Source: Diphasiastrum complanatum
Taxonomy: Eukaryota > Streptophyta > Lycopodiopsida > Lycopodiales > Lycopodiaceae
NCBI GenBank assembly: GCA_029204225.1
Contig: CM055105.1
Coordinates: 15,618,688 to 15,668,687, forward strand
Direction: 5' to 3'
Length of the DNA: 50,000 nucleotides
Part shown: one piece after another, positions 31,550-43,004 of the stretch
Layout of the letters: the number at the start of each line of letters is the position of its first letter
Numbering within the stretch: the stretch's first letter is position 1
Position numbers and translations under genes: made by a program
The notes under the pieces: generated by a model
Told to the model about the DNA's origin: nothing
The model's database searches: none
The model's input: the letters and a program-made list of their open reading frames with translations, nothing else

Positions 31550-32144
31550 CTATTTTAGAGAGAGAGTGTGTTGTTTTGCCGCCGAAAATGTCACGCACTG
31601 CCCGCAAAAAATGTCGCCCATTTTACAAAGAGAAATGCTAAAAAAAGTTTTTAAAAAAATGTGAGAAAAAAACAACACATACAAGCCATTTTTTTTTTTT
31701 TGGACGCACGAACACACACAAGTAGATTTCAAATCCCCCCCCCCCTTAGCTTTGCAAACTACTCACTATCATCCTTATTTTTGTATCAAAATATTCATGT
31801 CCAAAATGCAAAGAATCAGCTCTTCTGGAAATCGGCTTCATCATTCCAAATTCTAGATCAAGTGTGTCGCATGAAGCTTTTTTGTTCTCTCTTTTGGCCT
31901 TATATAAATTCTCATTTTTGTAGAACAACTTTCTTGGTTTTCTTTTGGCAATTCATCCACACCATCGATCAATAGACTTCCCTAGATAAAATGTGTCATT
32001 TCCATTCTTTATGGATTCTTTTTGTTTGCAGATGTTCCATCGGGGAATAAGTGTTGTAATAGATAACACAAATTAAACCTTCAGCCACCTTACTTTCAAA
32101 GCTTTCGTAATTTGTCAATACCCAAAACTAGATTTTTCATATAT
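31549..32144. other. No gene recognised
   Basis: Contains A-rich and T-rich stretches and a C run (31734-31745). No coding or repeat family recognised. Confidence 0.4.
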
Positions 32145-32525
32145 TTTCAAAGACTCAATTTTTTCCAAAAACTTGAATTTTTCCAAAGACTCGAATTTTT
32201 TCAAAGACTCGAATTTTTCAAAGGATCAAATATTTCCGAAGACCTAAATTTTTTAAAATGATTGAATTTTTCGAAAGACTAGAATTTTCCAAAGATTCGA
32301 ATTTTTCAAAAGACTTGAATTTTTTCAAAAGCTCGATTTATTTTAAAGACTCAAATTTTTCAAATTTTCCAAAGACTCAAATATTTCGAAAGGATCGAAT
32401 AATTCCAAAGACTCAAATTTTTTTCAGATGATCAAATTTTTCAAAAGACACAAATTTTGCAAAAGACTTGAATTTTTCAAAGGATCAAATTTTTTCAAAG
32501 ACTTAAATTTTTCCAAATGATCGAA
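32145..32525. repeat. 18-bp minisatellite array (second copy)
   Basis: Degenerate units like CAAAGACTCGAATTTTTC, as at 17236-17738. It is followed, as there, by CCCCTACTATGGCCGA and GAGATGTGAGAGATCGGCC before a Helitron-like 3' end. Confidence 0.8.
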
Positions 32526-32906
32526 CACTATTGTTGACCCCTACTATGGCCGAAATGTGTGAGATATGTTAGATATTTGAGATGCGAGATGTGAGAGATC
32601 GGCCACCATCCAAATCATCGGTTGTCACCCAGATCGTCGGTGGCCACCTAAATTAGAACGATATTTGTACCTGTCCACCCAAACCATCGGCCGCCACCAA
32701 AAATTTTGGCTAATTGTCACTAATAGTTGTTGATCCAAACCATTGACCTTCGACCCAAACCATTGGCCTTATCCCAAATTGTCGGCCGCTCCGCCTTTAA
32801 TCATCAATTGCCCGCTTTGAGCATCATCCACACATCTCGACCACAAGTCGGCACCTAGATGATTGGCCTCCATTGCTCGCCGTCAACGACGGGCACTCTT
32901 TACTAG
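32526..32906 (+). mobile_element. Helitron-like 3' segment with end at 32906
   Basis: Shares ATCGGCCACCATCCAAATCA with the element ending at 18084, then has extra GGCCGCCACC-type repeats. It ends with hairpin CCGTC-AAC-GACGG (32880-32892), spacer and CTAG at 32903-32906. Directly afterwards the minisatellite of the next element begins, which supports CTAG as a true end. Confidence 0.5.
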
Positions 32907-32908
32907 AA

Positions 32909-33225
32909 TTTTTCCAAAGACTCGATTTTTTCAAAGACTCAAATTTTTTCGCCTTACTACATATTGATCATTTGAAACCATGCTCGAGCAGATTGCTTCA
33001 AGCCATAAAATGCCTTATGGAGTTTACACACATGATTGTGTTTATCTTCGATATATAATATAACCTCCGAGTTGTACCATGTAAATGTCTTCTTTGATAA
33101 CTTCATTGAGATATGTTGTCTGTACATCCATTTGATTTTTCCGAAGACTCAAATTTTTTCGAAGGCTCAAATTTTTCCAAGGACTCAAATTTTTTCAAGA
33201 CTCGATTTTTCCCAAAGACTCGAAT
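32909..33225. repeat. 18-bp minisatellite (third copy), split
   Basis: Units at 32909-32950 and 33135-33225 flank an unrelated AT-rich stretch (32951-33134) that I could not identify. Confidence 0.65.
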
Positions 33226-33303
33226 GTTAGATATTCGAGATGTGAGATGTGTGAGATCAGCCATCATCCAAATCATAAGCCGCCACCTAGATCGTCCTCC
33301 ATT

Positions 33304-33332
33304 GCCCGTCAACGACGGGCACTCTTTACTAG
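33304..33332 (+). other. Helitron-like 3' terminus (best preserved)
   Basis: Perfect hairpin GCCCGTC-AAC-GACGGGC (33304-33320), spacer ACTCTTTA, CTAG at 33329-33332, followed by T. It is preceded by GATATTCGAGATGTGAGATG as at the other copies. Confidence 0.6.
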
Positions 33333-33500
33333 TATATATATATTTAAACTTATGTACACTTTTGCGCACATGTATGGGTGCACCATGCATGCTCCTCCCC
33401 TCACCCATGCATGAGCTTTTTCTAACTAAGAAACTTGGGGAAGAGGATGCATGTATGGGGAAAAGGATGCATGGCCCTCCTCCCCATGCATACATCTAAG
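33333..33500 (+). repeat. (TA)n and CATGCATG-rich module (third copy)
   Basis: TATATATATTTAAACTTATG, then TGTACACTTTTGCGCACATG and the two CATGCAT-containing arms, as at 18085-18300. Confidence 0.7.
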
Positions 33501-35236
33501 GGGCCCACTCCAAATTCAAATTATCCTTTACCAGCACACATAGTGTTTTGAAGTGCATGTACATACTTTCATGGTGAAAGGTGTTAAACAAATGAGACTT
33601 TCATTATAAAAAATTGAAGATAGCAATAATGTTGAACGTGATAATCTACAAAAAAACATTGTGGAGAAAGTTTAAGTGAAATGGATATCATCATTCTTTG
33701 CAAACATCTCGTTCACTCTATTTTATTGGAAACGAATATTCACTCCGAATATCATTTCTTATTTCCAAAGATTATTAGTTCGAGCTAACTAGTTCATGTA
33801 TTCAGTTTTGATCAGGATGATATTTAGTCCATGTGGAATCTCAACAATTCAAATGTAAAACTAATGGTCATTATTGAAGCATTTGGATTGAACAACAAAG
33901 TGCTTATTCAACAACATGATATAAACTTCAAGCCAATGCAAAGTTAAGAGAGTAAGTCAAATACGAGATGTGGAATTAAGTTAAGAGTGGATTGAACTTG
34001 TGTAGTCCAGTGTCTTCCATTTAGGAATATAGACAAGATTTAGGTGAAGACTGGTTTTAGCTTACATGTGCTTCCAAAAGTAGCAAGGAAATTTTCACTG
34101 AAAGACTTTGTATTGGGTTCATACTTTCTAGTGATTTCAGAGCCCCATGAAGAAGAACTTTGATCTTCTAAGTTAAAGGCATATGAGTTTTGAGATAGTA
34201 AACCAAGAGTCTACAATGAAACGTCAAGTAATGTGACATTGACATAGCTTGCATATGAGTGAATAGAAGAGGCTCTTGAATGGTATTGTAGTGATTTTTA
34301 AAAGGCTTCACTTCAAGGCCCTATATCTCGATTCTCATCAAAACAACAATTCCTAAGGCATAAAGCAGCACCAAGAAATTGTGCAAAGAACAAGAATACT
34401 TCTATTATTTTCGTGTTTTGATTGACCATAACAACAATATGAGCTCAAGAACCATAAATCCAGATATTGAGCAACTTTGAAGACGAAGTGATTGAAAAGC
34501 CATATATAAATCAATGTCGGTAGGCTATCATGGGGGGCAGAATAAGAATTTCCTTAAGTTTCAATGTAAATATCACAAGCTACAGAAGTGTAGGAAAATC
34601 ATCATATAGCAAAGAAAGAGACATCCAGTAGATTTTTTATTTTTGTATTCTCTGTTGCAATAAGTAAGGCTTGTAACAATTTTAAGAACATAAAGGGGTA
34701 CAATGGCATAGGGCTTTTGACAAATGCTTTGGAGAGATACCAATATGAGTGGTTTTAGACTATGGTGACTGGCAAGGGACCATGTGCCACGTAGGGACAA
34801 CCCACATCCATTTTTTGTGCCGAGGAGACATGCCCGATAAGTTTTATTCTATAATGTGACTTCTATAGTGTTATATATTATACATAAATCATAATTTTCA
34901 TATATTACACAAAGCATAGCTTTAATTGATGTATAAACAGCATAATTTTTTTACATAAATTTTTGAGCTGTTCTTTTTTTCTCTCCAAACGTGTAGACTT
35001 CAACATTTCCTATACTATGGAGTGTACTATGTAGCTTCTCAAGCTTTGACTTGATGTGTTTCATATGTATAATATATGCAATCGTCTCGACTTCAACATT
35101 TGCTATATTATGTAGTGTAGTATATAGTTTCTCAAGCTTTGACATGCAACTATTATAGCTACAATGCGTAACATTATTTTACTTACTACAAGATGCCCCA
35201 TCATACGAGAATACTAAGATCCATGATAGATCGACT
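33501..35236. other. Unassigned AT-rich sequence
   Basis: No gene recognised. A twofold repeat of about 54 bp (GACTTCAACATTT..CTCAAGCTTTGAC) lies at 34998-35053 and 35089-35144, period about 90 bp. From 35160 the sequence leads into the pseudogene at 35237. Confidence 0.35.
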
Positions 35237-36440
35237 TCACCAGGTGCTGTGGCGCTGGTCCATCCCCAACGCAATGTCCAACGCAATGTCCTCAGTGATA
35301 GTAATTTTGTTGGTAATGGAGCCGCTGCTCATGACGCCACCGATATCTAAAGACCAGAAGTGATGTCCCTGGTACGGAGGATCGCAATTGATTGCCGTAA
35401 CTCCGGTTAGATGCGCTTCATAAACGATCCGGACTTTCATTTGGCCTTTGGAGGCGGTAAGGATTGCGTGCTTGGTTTGATGCGGGGTACCTTCACAGTC
35501 ACTCCTGACCCTGAACTTAGAGTGGTGGTCACGGATAGCGTAAGGATAGCGTTCTTGGTTTGATGCCGAAAGATTCCACTTCGGTATTGGTAATCACATG
35601 TCGAAGACTTCCGAAGGCAGTCACCTTGCCATCCTTGATGTCGATTGAAATAGCCATGAGAGTGGTGGTTTCCTATCTTGAGCAAGAGATCAGAGCCCGT
35701 CCCAAGAAACAAGAAACAGAGGCACTCAAACTCTGTTCTACTTCCACAGCTTGATAAAAGCGCGTGCTTCACTGAGTCGTGACCCTTCACTCCAACACTG
35801 GACACTGAAACCTGTAATGAACAAGAAAACGGGTTTATGTACTTCGCCTTCAGATGGTTCAGAAGAAGCTTTCAGGCATGCAAGCTTTGCTCCTATATAA
35901 TCGATTACGTGAAATGACACAAGCGCGACTAAACTAGACTCCGTTTGGAATGATGAAGGATAACTCCGCAAGACTCAAGTTCACGACGTCTAGAAAACAA
36001 TATTCAAACACGTCACCCGCAGAGATTGAGGCTTGAACCTCGCACTCATGAAAAGTAAGTATTTCAAAGCACCTCCACGTACGAACAATTACTACTCTAA
36101 ACCTTGCACAAGAGTTTCCTGAGATCAAAGCTCTCGTTCTCTTGTACAAGATTAACGCTTTCCTTCGTACCACCAGATCACCTCCACTCTTCATCCAATT
36201 ACAGCACCTGACATACTTGAAAGCATACGATGCTCCTCTTGGACTTGCTCAGTCCAATGAAAACTGAATACAAGCAACTTAGAGAGAAAAGCAAGGTTGA
36301 TGAAATAAAGAGCAACGACATTAATCTAGTTAAACCACTACGGACAAACCTCAAAGCTTTCCAAGGTTGCATTCGTGAAACCAACCACAAGATGCAACTG
36401 CACTGTGACGCACACAAGGGAAGTACCCGCAATGGAATGG
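35237..36440 (-). pseudogene. 3' part of a split gene, possibly aerolysin-like (copy 2)
   Basis: The segment 35592-36440 duplicates 1118-1945; the part below 35592 adds the gene's 3' end. On the minus strand the last open piece includes GTPHQTKHAILTASKGQMKV and GVTAINCDPPYQGHHFWSLD, ending at TGA (35237). The pattern of a Pro-His-Thr-Lys turn, a basic strand, YEAHLTG and GHHFW looks like the C-terminal half of ETX/MTX2 aerolysin-like pore-forming proteins; this is a resemblance from memory, not a search. The copy is broken: an indel near 35690 relative to copy 1 shifts the frame, and the tract CATCAAACCAAG..CGC occurs twice (near 35480 and 35560), a partial tandem duplication that shifts it again. 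Its promoter and first exon are cut off by a family-B LTR at 36441. If the assignment holds, the likely origin is bacterial transfer with defence use. Confidence 0.4.
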
Positions 36441-36946
36441 TGTTGTAAAGCTATCTTCATAAGCTTTACTTCCGGCGCCACTGGCGCCAACATTGCCCCC
36501 GGCGTCAGCAATGCCCTTGTTGTTCCCGGCGCCACTGTGACCCGAATTCAGCCGGTGCCAAGTTCCTATGGCTCAAAATCTTTGATCGGTTCTAGCGAAG
36601 TCCAGAGAGCTCAGGTCGATGTGCAATCACCTCACACGATCTAGGCATGATTAAAGGAAACCTGGGGATCAATAAAATCTACAGAGAGAAAATGACTTTC
36701 TAGAAAGAGAAAATCCTAGAGAGAGAAAAACGTGCTTTACCATCTTGGGTAGAGTGCTTGGTATGAGGGGGTGCTGAATTCCACCAATACTATAGGGGAG
36801 TGCGGGTTGTGACTCAGGGCGAGCACCAAATAAGTCTCAGCCTCCCTTGCTGGAATGTTGTCATGGCTCTCGCCTTGGCATGCTAGCGCCCCGGAGACTA
36901 GGGTCGTATCCCAGAACGCCAGCGATATGCCGTCGAGAACATTCGG
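36441..36946 (+). repeat. Family-B LTR, truncated
   Basis: Starts TGTTGTAAAGCTATC directly after GGAATGG; copy 1 of the gene (1931-1935) shows the uninterrupted site GGAATGGATCG, so the boundary is exact. Near 36903 the LTR skips from one AGGGTCG to a second one several hundred bases on. It ends at CATTCGG, where an inverted family-B internal region begins. Confidence 0.8.
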
Positions 36947-39115
36947 TTTATCGTTTGATTGCCCACTTTATGGTCCACTCCGTGCCTTGTTACTTCTGCA
37001 CCTTGATTTCTCTCCTTGTACTAGCCTGATCTTGATACTTTTCCATCTTGGCTCTTTAAGGTAGGCAAAGATTGAGTACTCCGCAATGCACCTCTCACTT
37101 AGCTTGAAGTAGCTCTTTGAATCAGCCCAAATGTAACCATTGACCTCGTGGAAAGCCAAAGGGTCGCACCAGTTTGATCCGCATCCGAACTATCTCTTCG
37201 CGTTTGTTTGAAGCACCATGTCCGTCGCGCAAAACTTGACATTCACAATTCCATCACTGGTCAGTTGCCTCACAGTCAAAACAAGAAGTGTACATCGAGC
37301 TTGGCTTCAATTAGCTCTCTTTGAATCAGAAACATGCACCCAGAGTTTGCACTAATCCAATCTCAATGCGAACTGTCCCTTATCATCCGTTCGAAATACC
37401 AAGTCTCTCATGCAAGGCTCAACTTTCACAGTTCCTTCATTGATCAGCTGCCTTACACGTAACACAAGCCAGTGTACTCATATGTTTCCTCATCATTGCT
37501 GGTCCAGAGAAAGCCTATAACAAACTTTCCTTTCCACAACAAGAACTTGTCAACTTATTAGGTCCAAAGTTCGCCAGTCTCCTCGTGTGAGTATGGCTAG
37601 GTCACCTTGAATTTGCCCCCATTTTGATCAACTTTCATTCAAAATTTGCCCCAAGAGAGAGGTGTGTGTGATAGTTCCCCTCCACTTATAAAATCAGCTG
37701 ATCGGACTTAGAATAGAGTTCTTCGGACAAAAAGCCTTTCCAACACTTTGCTTCCCATCTGCTAGGATTATGGCTCGATCCAACTTGTTGCCAATCTCTG
37801 AAGAGGATCCTAGTCTTTTCCCCTTTGAGGAAAAACCCAACTGATACTGGATATCACCCATGCTCAGTGAGTTTCAGTTCCGAAGGTGGCCGTCCCAAAA
37901 TGAAGACCAACTGCTATAGAAGATCTCCCCTGAAATTGCCCTTTCCAACTTTTGACTTCCTGCTTGCGTCTGGTGGGCGTTGTCGCAAATGAAACTAACC
38001 CAAGAAACAGGCTAGCCATCCATCCTTTGCAAACATTGAGTTATTTCGTTGTCGTTCACGTGCGAGTACTTGAACTGCAAATCCGCCGCACAGATTCTAG
38101 ATATCGCCCATGCTTAGTGAGTTTCAGTTCCGAAGGTGGCCGTCCCAAAATGAAGACCAACTGCTCCAGAGAAGATCTCCCCTGAAATGGCCCTTTCCAA
38201 CTTTTCACTTCCTGCTTGCGTCTGGTGGGCGTTGTCACAAATGAAACTAACCCAAGAAACAGACTAGCCATCCATCCTTTGCAAACATTGAGTCGTTTCG
38301 TTGTCGTTCACGTGTGAGTACTTGAACTGCAAATCCGCCCCACAGATTCTGTAGTCCTCTTTGTTTGATGGTATCAGCCTTCAAAAGAAAAGGTTCCTTC
38401 TCGAGCCATCAGCTCCTTGTATCACAAGCAATCATGCAAACCAGACAAATCACGAGTACTAAGACTCACCACGAATACATACAAGTAAGACACTCAGGCA
38501 GGTTTACTAACAAGTAACAAAGACAAGGTCCCCCTTTGAGATGGTCCTGCCAACGGACCTTTGCCTGGCCACGCCCATACAAATCGATCACGAAATCAGC
38601 CCACATAGGAGCAGCACATTGCTGCTCCTCCAACTATCCGTGCTTTCACCATTAAGCAGCACATTGCCTCAGTCACGCCCCACCACTTTTTGGTCGATAG
38701 CCCTTATAGCTAAACGATCGGCAGCTATCCCGCACCGACAGCTAACCACCCGTGCTTTACACCCAAATTCGAGCAGCATCTCTGTATCAATGGTTAACCC
38801 GTACAGTTCGAATATGTCGCCCCACACCCCACAAGGTACAGACCGTGCTTTCACCTCCCTAGGCAGCACTTTGCCTCATCCGTCCTACGTGCAGACAGCC
38901 CCAGGCCCGAACCGCGAGAACTGACCGTGCTTACACCTCAAGGGCAGCACCTTGACTCATCAAGTCCTCCGTTCTGCCGACCACCCCGACCCTGGACGCA
39001 CCCGTACTTACACTGTGGGCAACACCTTGCACAACAGTTGTCTTGATGAACCCCAAACCGTGGCCATTTCCGTGAGATCCGCATAGCTGATCGGCCAGTC
39101 GGCTCTGATACCACA
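36947..39115 (-). mobile_element. Family-B internal region
   Basis: Minus strand from the primer site at 39102-39113 down to TTTATCGTTTGATTGCCC at 36947. It lacks the distal part and polypurine tract. It contains the hairpin motifs near the primer site, the VRQL-type coding remnant (36970-37450), and a tandem duplication at 37851-38348. The tract CTGATACTGGATATCACCC near 37841 is the uninterrupted version of the Copia target at 42345. Confidence 0.75.
37851..38348 (-). repeat. Twofold tandem duplication (about 248 bp units)
   Basis: The tract from GTGAGTTTCAGTTCCGAAGG to CGCACAGATTCT occurs at 37851-38098 and again to 38348. The other internal regions carry it once. Confidence 0.75.
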
Positions 39116-40972
39116 TGTAGCGCAAGCATCCCAAAGGGAGCCGGGAACCACGACTTAGCTTCCCAGCCTTCAACTCTTGCCATCCAAACCCACTTGACAT
39201 ACAAGCAGCCAACTCGCCAACAACGATCAGACTTAACCAACTTGAAGTTTCGAAAACCAACTTGAAGTTTCGAAAACTAACATTGAGATCCAACCAAGCG
39301 CCATTCCAGATCGGGGGTCCCGATGTGAGTGACTTCCCTCCAAGCAAGCCGCCCGACATACATCAAACTTAACCAACTCGAAGCTTCGTTACAAACGAGT
39401 AACATCCATTCCAAGCAAGCGGTCTGACTTACATCAGACTTAACCAACTGAAAGCTTCGTCATGAGCGCTGGAAGCCAACCTGGCGCCACGCCAGACTTG
39501 ACAGCCATAAACAAGCAACGTCCAAGCAAGCCATCCAACTCAGCCGACAGGTTAGAGCCCGTTCCCCAAGAGCTTAACCCATTCATGTTCATGCAAAGAA
39601 CACTCAGAACCACAAGCCGCGACAGATATGGAAACAACCAGTTCCTGGACCAAATGGTCCCGATAGCATACCGCTGGCGCCATGGACCGAATGGTCCCGA
39701 CGGCATACCGCTGGCGTCCGGGATACTGTTGCGCCGACACCTCAAAGGGCGCTGGGACTTGAGCGGTTTCCCCAACACGCACTTAAGTCTAACATTCATC
39801 CATCATGCACTTACGTAAAAGCCAACTCAGAAACGTAACAAGCTTAACCATTCAGACTTAAGAAAAACCAACTCAAAATCCGTCCCCAAAAGGTAACCAA
39901 AGGCAAAGACAAGCCACACATGAAACCCAAGGCATAATGGTCGCCAAACTGACCAATTGGCATAGCGGCAAGCCCCATGTCGATGACAGGGACCCTTAGG
40001 CGCCAACGACGCAAAAAGGTTGTAGTAAGGGTCCTTCCACTTGGACCAGTCCCAGAGGCGAAACCGAAATGGTAATCTTCCCCAAGGATCAACTTTATTA
40101 GATTTGGAAGAGATTACATTCATACATAGACTGACCGGTCTCGGGGCCACCAACACTTGCTGGGCATTGTGCGTGGCTCGTGCTGGTAGAGGGAGCTGAG
40201 ACCTGGCGACTGGATTCCTGGCGCTGGTTGAGCTGCCCAAGTTTCTGTCTGCCGGACCCCCCCTATAGTTCTGTTGTAATTCGGCGCACCCCCTCTGGTT
40301 TGAAACATAGTGCTTTCTGGTAAAGCACGCTTTTTAAGACTTAGTTTTTATTTTGCTGATTAAGCCTGGCAAGCCTGGCAGAATCAGTCTGGCTCCTGGA
40401 CATGGGTCCCGGGAGCCGTCCCGGCGGACGAATCAACCTGCTTTCCTGACTAGGCCATGACTCGAGCTCCAGAGCTAGCTCATGACTTTGTGACTACTTG
40501 ACTGGCTCACCATAGGTCAGAGGCTCAGTCCTTGACATTCTAACTTGCTCTGGGACCTTAGAGAGTGTCACCCCTTTGAGTCTTACAGGGCACCCTGGGT
40601 GCACCCGAGTCAGCTTTACAACAGATACGACCCTCAGCTATGTGCCAAGTTAAAAATTTTGAAAGCGGCCTTACAACTGGCGCTTTTACCGAACACTGAA
40701 ACCCAGAAGGTAATCAGAGTCAGTTTGAGGAGAATCCCACTTTATTGATAAATCTGAGAAGGTTACATTTCAAGTGTGTGACCGACCCTAGTCTCAGGGG
40801 CGCTAGCATGCCAAGGCGAGAGCCATGACAACATTCTAGCAAGGGAGGCTGAGACTTGATTGGAGCTCGCCCTTAGTCGCAACCCGCACTCCCCTATAGT
40901 ATTGGTGTGATTCGGCACCCCCCCTCATACCAAGCACTCTACCCAAGCTGGTAAAGCACGTTTTTCTCTCTA
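39116..40972 (-). repeat. Family-B LTR with nested solo LTR
   Basis: Minus LTR from its end TGTAGCGCAAG (39116) up to TTTTTCTCTC near 40972, interrupted by the family-A solo LTR at 39727-40623. The first about 200 bp of the LTR are missing; 40973-41012 is filler resembling the leader tract CCTGCCAACTACCCCGACC. The LTR is shared by the internal regions on both sides, the layout left by unequal recombination between LTRs. Confidence 0.75.
39727..40623 (-). repeat. Family-A solo LTR (897 bp)
   Basis: Ends TGTTGCGCCGA and GCTTTACAACA with the duplication GATAC at 39722-39726 and 40624-40628. The uninterrupted site GGGATACGACCCTCAG is present at 49868 in another family-B LTR. No internal sequence is present, so this is the product of recombination between the two LTRs of a chromovirus. 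Confidence 0.9.
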
Positions 40973-41012
40973 ACATGCTTCTAGAATGTCCCCCGTCCTG
41001 CCAACTACCCCG

Positions 41013-42344
41013 ACCTTTATAAAATTTGATGTCCTCATCAGATGTCAGATTAAAGTAAAGGTGTCTCCCAATTAAAATAACTATACATTTAAGCTACTTG
41101 GCACAGTACTCAATTTACTGGCCACTTTTTATTAACATTGAAGCTGGCACACCACAAGTTGGAGGCTCAGTTCTTTGTACTGAAAAATTACATAACTTGA
41201 AAATATATCTTTGTCTGGGAAAAGCGTAGATTTGATATCGCTTTCGTAAAACCCGAGAACCTTATTAACTGGTGATAGAGGCCTTTCTTTGAAATGTTCG
41301 CCCCTGTCGCTTCTGACTTTCGACTTTGGAACTCCTTTGAGCTCCTGATTTGTCCTTGATGCACTTTGTGTTGAGCTCCCTGAGCTCCAGATTTGTTCAG
41401 TTCCGCACAGGTATCAAGGCTCCCTGAGCCGAAGGATTTATCGTTTGATTGCCCACTTTATGGTCCACTCCGTGCCTTGTTGCTTCTGCACCTTGATTTC
41501 TCTCCTTGTCCAAGCCTGATCTTGATACTTTTCCATCTTGGCTCTTTAAGGTAGGCAAAGATTGAGTACTCCGCAATGCACCTCTCACTTAGCTTGAAGT
41601 AGCTCTTTGAATTATCCCAAATGTAACCATTGACCTCGTGGAAAGCCAAAGGGTCGCAGCAGTTTGATCCGCATCCGAACTATCTCTTCGCGTTTGTTTG
41701 AAGCACCATGTCCGTCGCGCAAAACTTGACTTTCACAATTCCATCACTGGTTAGTTGCCTCACAGTCAAAACAAGAAGTGTACATCGAGCTTGGCTTCAA
41801 GTAGCTCTCTTTGAATCAGAAACATGCACCCAGAGTTTGCACTAATCCGATCTCAACGCAAACTGTCCTCTAGCGTCCGTTCGAAATACCAAGTCTTTCA
41901 TGCAAGACTCAACTTTCACAGTTCCTTCATTGATCAGCTGCCTTACACGTAACACAAGCCAGCGTACTCATATGTTTCCTCATCATTGCTGGTCCAGAGA
42001 AAGCCTATAACAAACTTTCCTTTCCACAACAAAAGCTTGTCAACTTATTAGGTCCAAAGTTCGCCAGTCTCCTCGTGTGAGTATGGCTAGGTCACCTTGA
42101 ATTTGCCCCCATTTTGATCAACTTTCATTCAAAATTTGCCCCAAGAGAGAGGTGTGTGTGATAGTTCCCCTCCACTTAATAAATCAGCTGATCGGACTTA
42201 GAGTAGAGTTCTTCGGACAAAAGGCCTTTCCAACACTTTGCTTCCCATCTGCTAGGATTATGGCTCGATCCAACTTGTTGCCAATCTCTGAAGAGGATCC
42301 TAGTCTTTTCCCCTTTGAGGAAAAACCCAACTGATACTGGATAT
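41013..42344 (-). mobile_element. Family-B internal region, distal part
   Basis: Runs from GATGTCCTCATCAG (near 41030) to the Copia insertion. It contains the distal tract missing elsewhere (CTCCTGATTTGTCCTTGATG, 41345) and the VRQL-type remnant (41460-41950). It continues at 47906 beyond the inserted element. Confidence 0.75.
42340..42344. other. Target duplication GATAT (left)
   Basis: GATAT here and at 47901-47905 flanks the Copia-type element; the unfilled site is near 37840 (ACTGGATATCACCC). Confidence 0.95.
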
Positions 42345-42991
42345 TGTGAAAAATACAGATCCTAAGTGGATCTAAACTCCAAGATCATTGGCTTGAATGC
42401 TTGCACTCCAAACTACATAAGCTAGAAATTGGCAACACATTCTATGCTACCTAGAATGCAAAGAACTTGATCAAAAAGCATTTATCACAAATGGAAACTT
42501 CCATAAACATCAAGTGCGGCCCAAAATAGCATTATACAGTCCATAATACATCAGCCTACCACTTTTGGAAAGCACCTAAGATCATACACACAAAGCTTGA
42601 ACTCAATCACTACACAATGCCAACAATGGAAGGAGAACCCAATAGAAAAATCTCTCATTAAGCAAATGAATACAATGGATCTGCTCCAACCTGTTTCTCC
42701 ACGGCCTACCTGCTATATATAGCTGAGAGAGATGACTCTCTCTCCTCTCTCTAGACCCTCCTTACCTAAAATATGCCCTATATAGGTAAAATTGGCATAT
42801 ATGTCCAAAATACATGAAAATGGACTCATTTCGAAGGTCTTGAAGTTTGACACTTCTTCATACTGAAAAAATACACTTACTAAAAATATCTAGACCTGTT
42901 TCACACGTGTGAAAAGTCAGATCCTAAACTATGTGCCATTTTTAGCAATTTTGGCCTAAAACTAGACAAGGAAATGTTGACAATTTTCACA
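42345..42991 (-). repeat. 3' LTR of the Gag-only element (647 bp)
   Basis: On the plus strand it reads TGTGAAAAATACAG to AATTTTCACA. It has a TATATATA box near 42713. I saw no difference from 47254-47900. Confidence 0.95.
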
Positions 42992-43003
42992 CTCCCTCTT
43001 CAA
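42992..43003 (-). promoter_or_regulatory. Polypurine tract of the Gag-only element
   Basis: Minus strand TGAAGAGGGAG directly before the 3' LTR start TGTGAAAATTG; it primes plus-strand DNA synthesis. Confidence 0.85.
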
Positions 43004-43004
43004 C

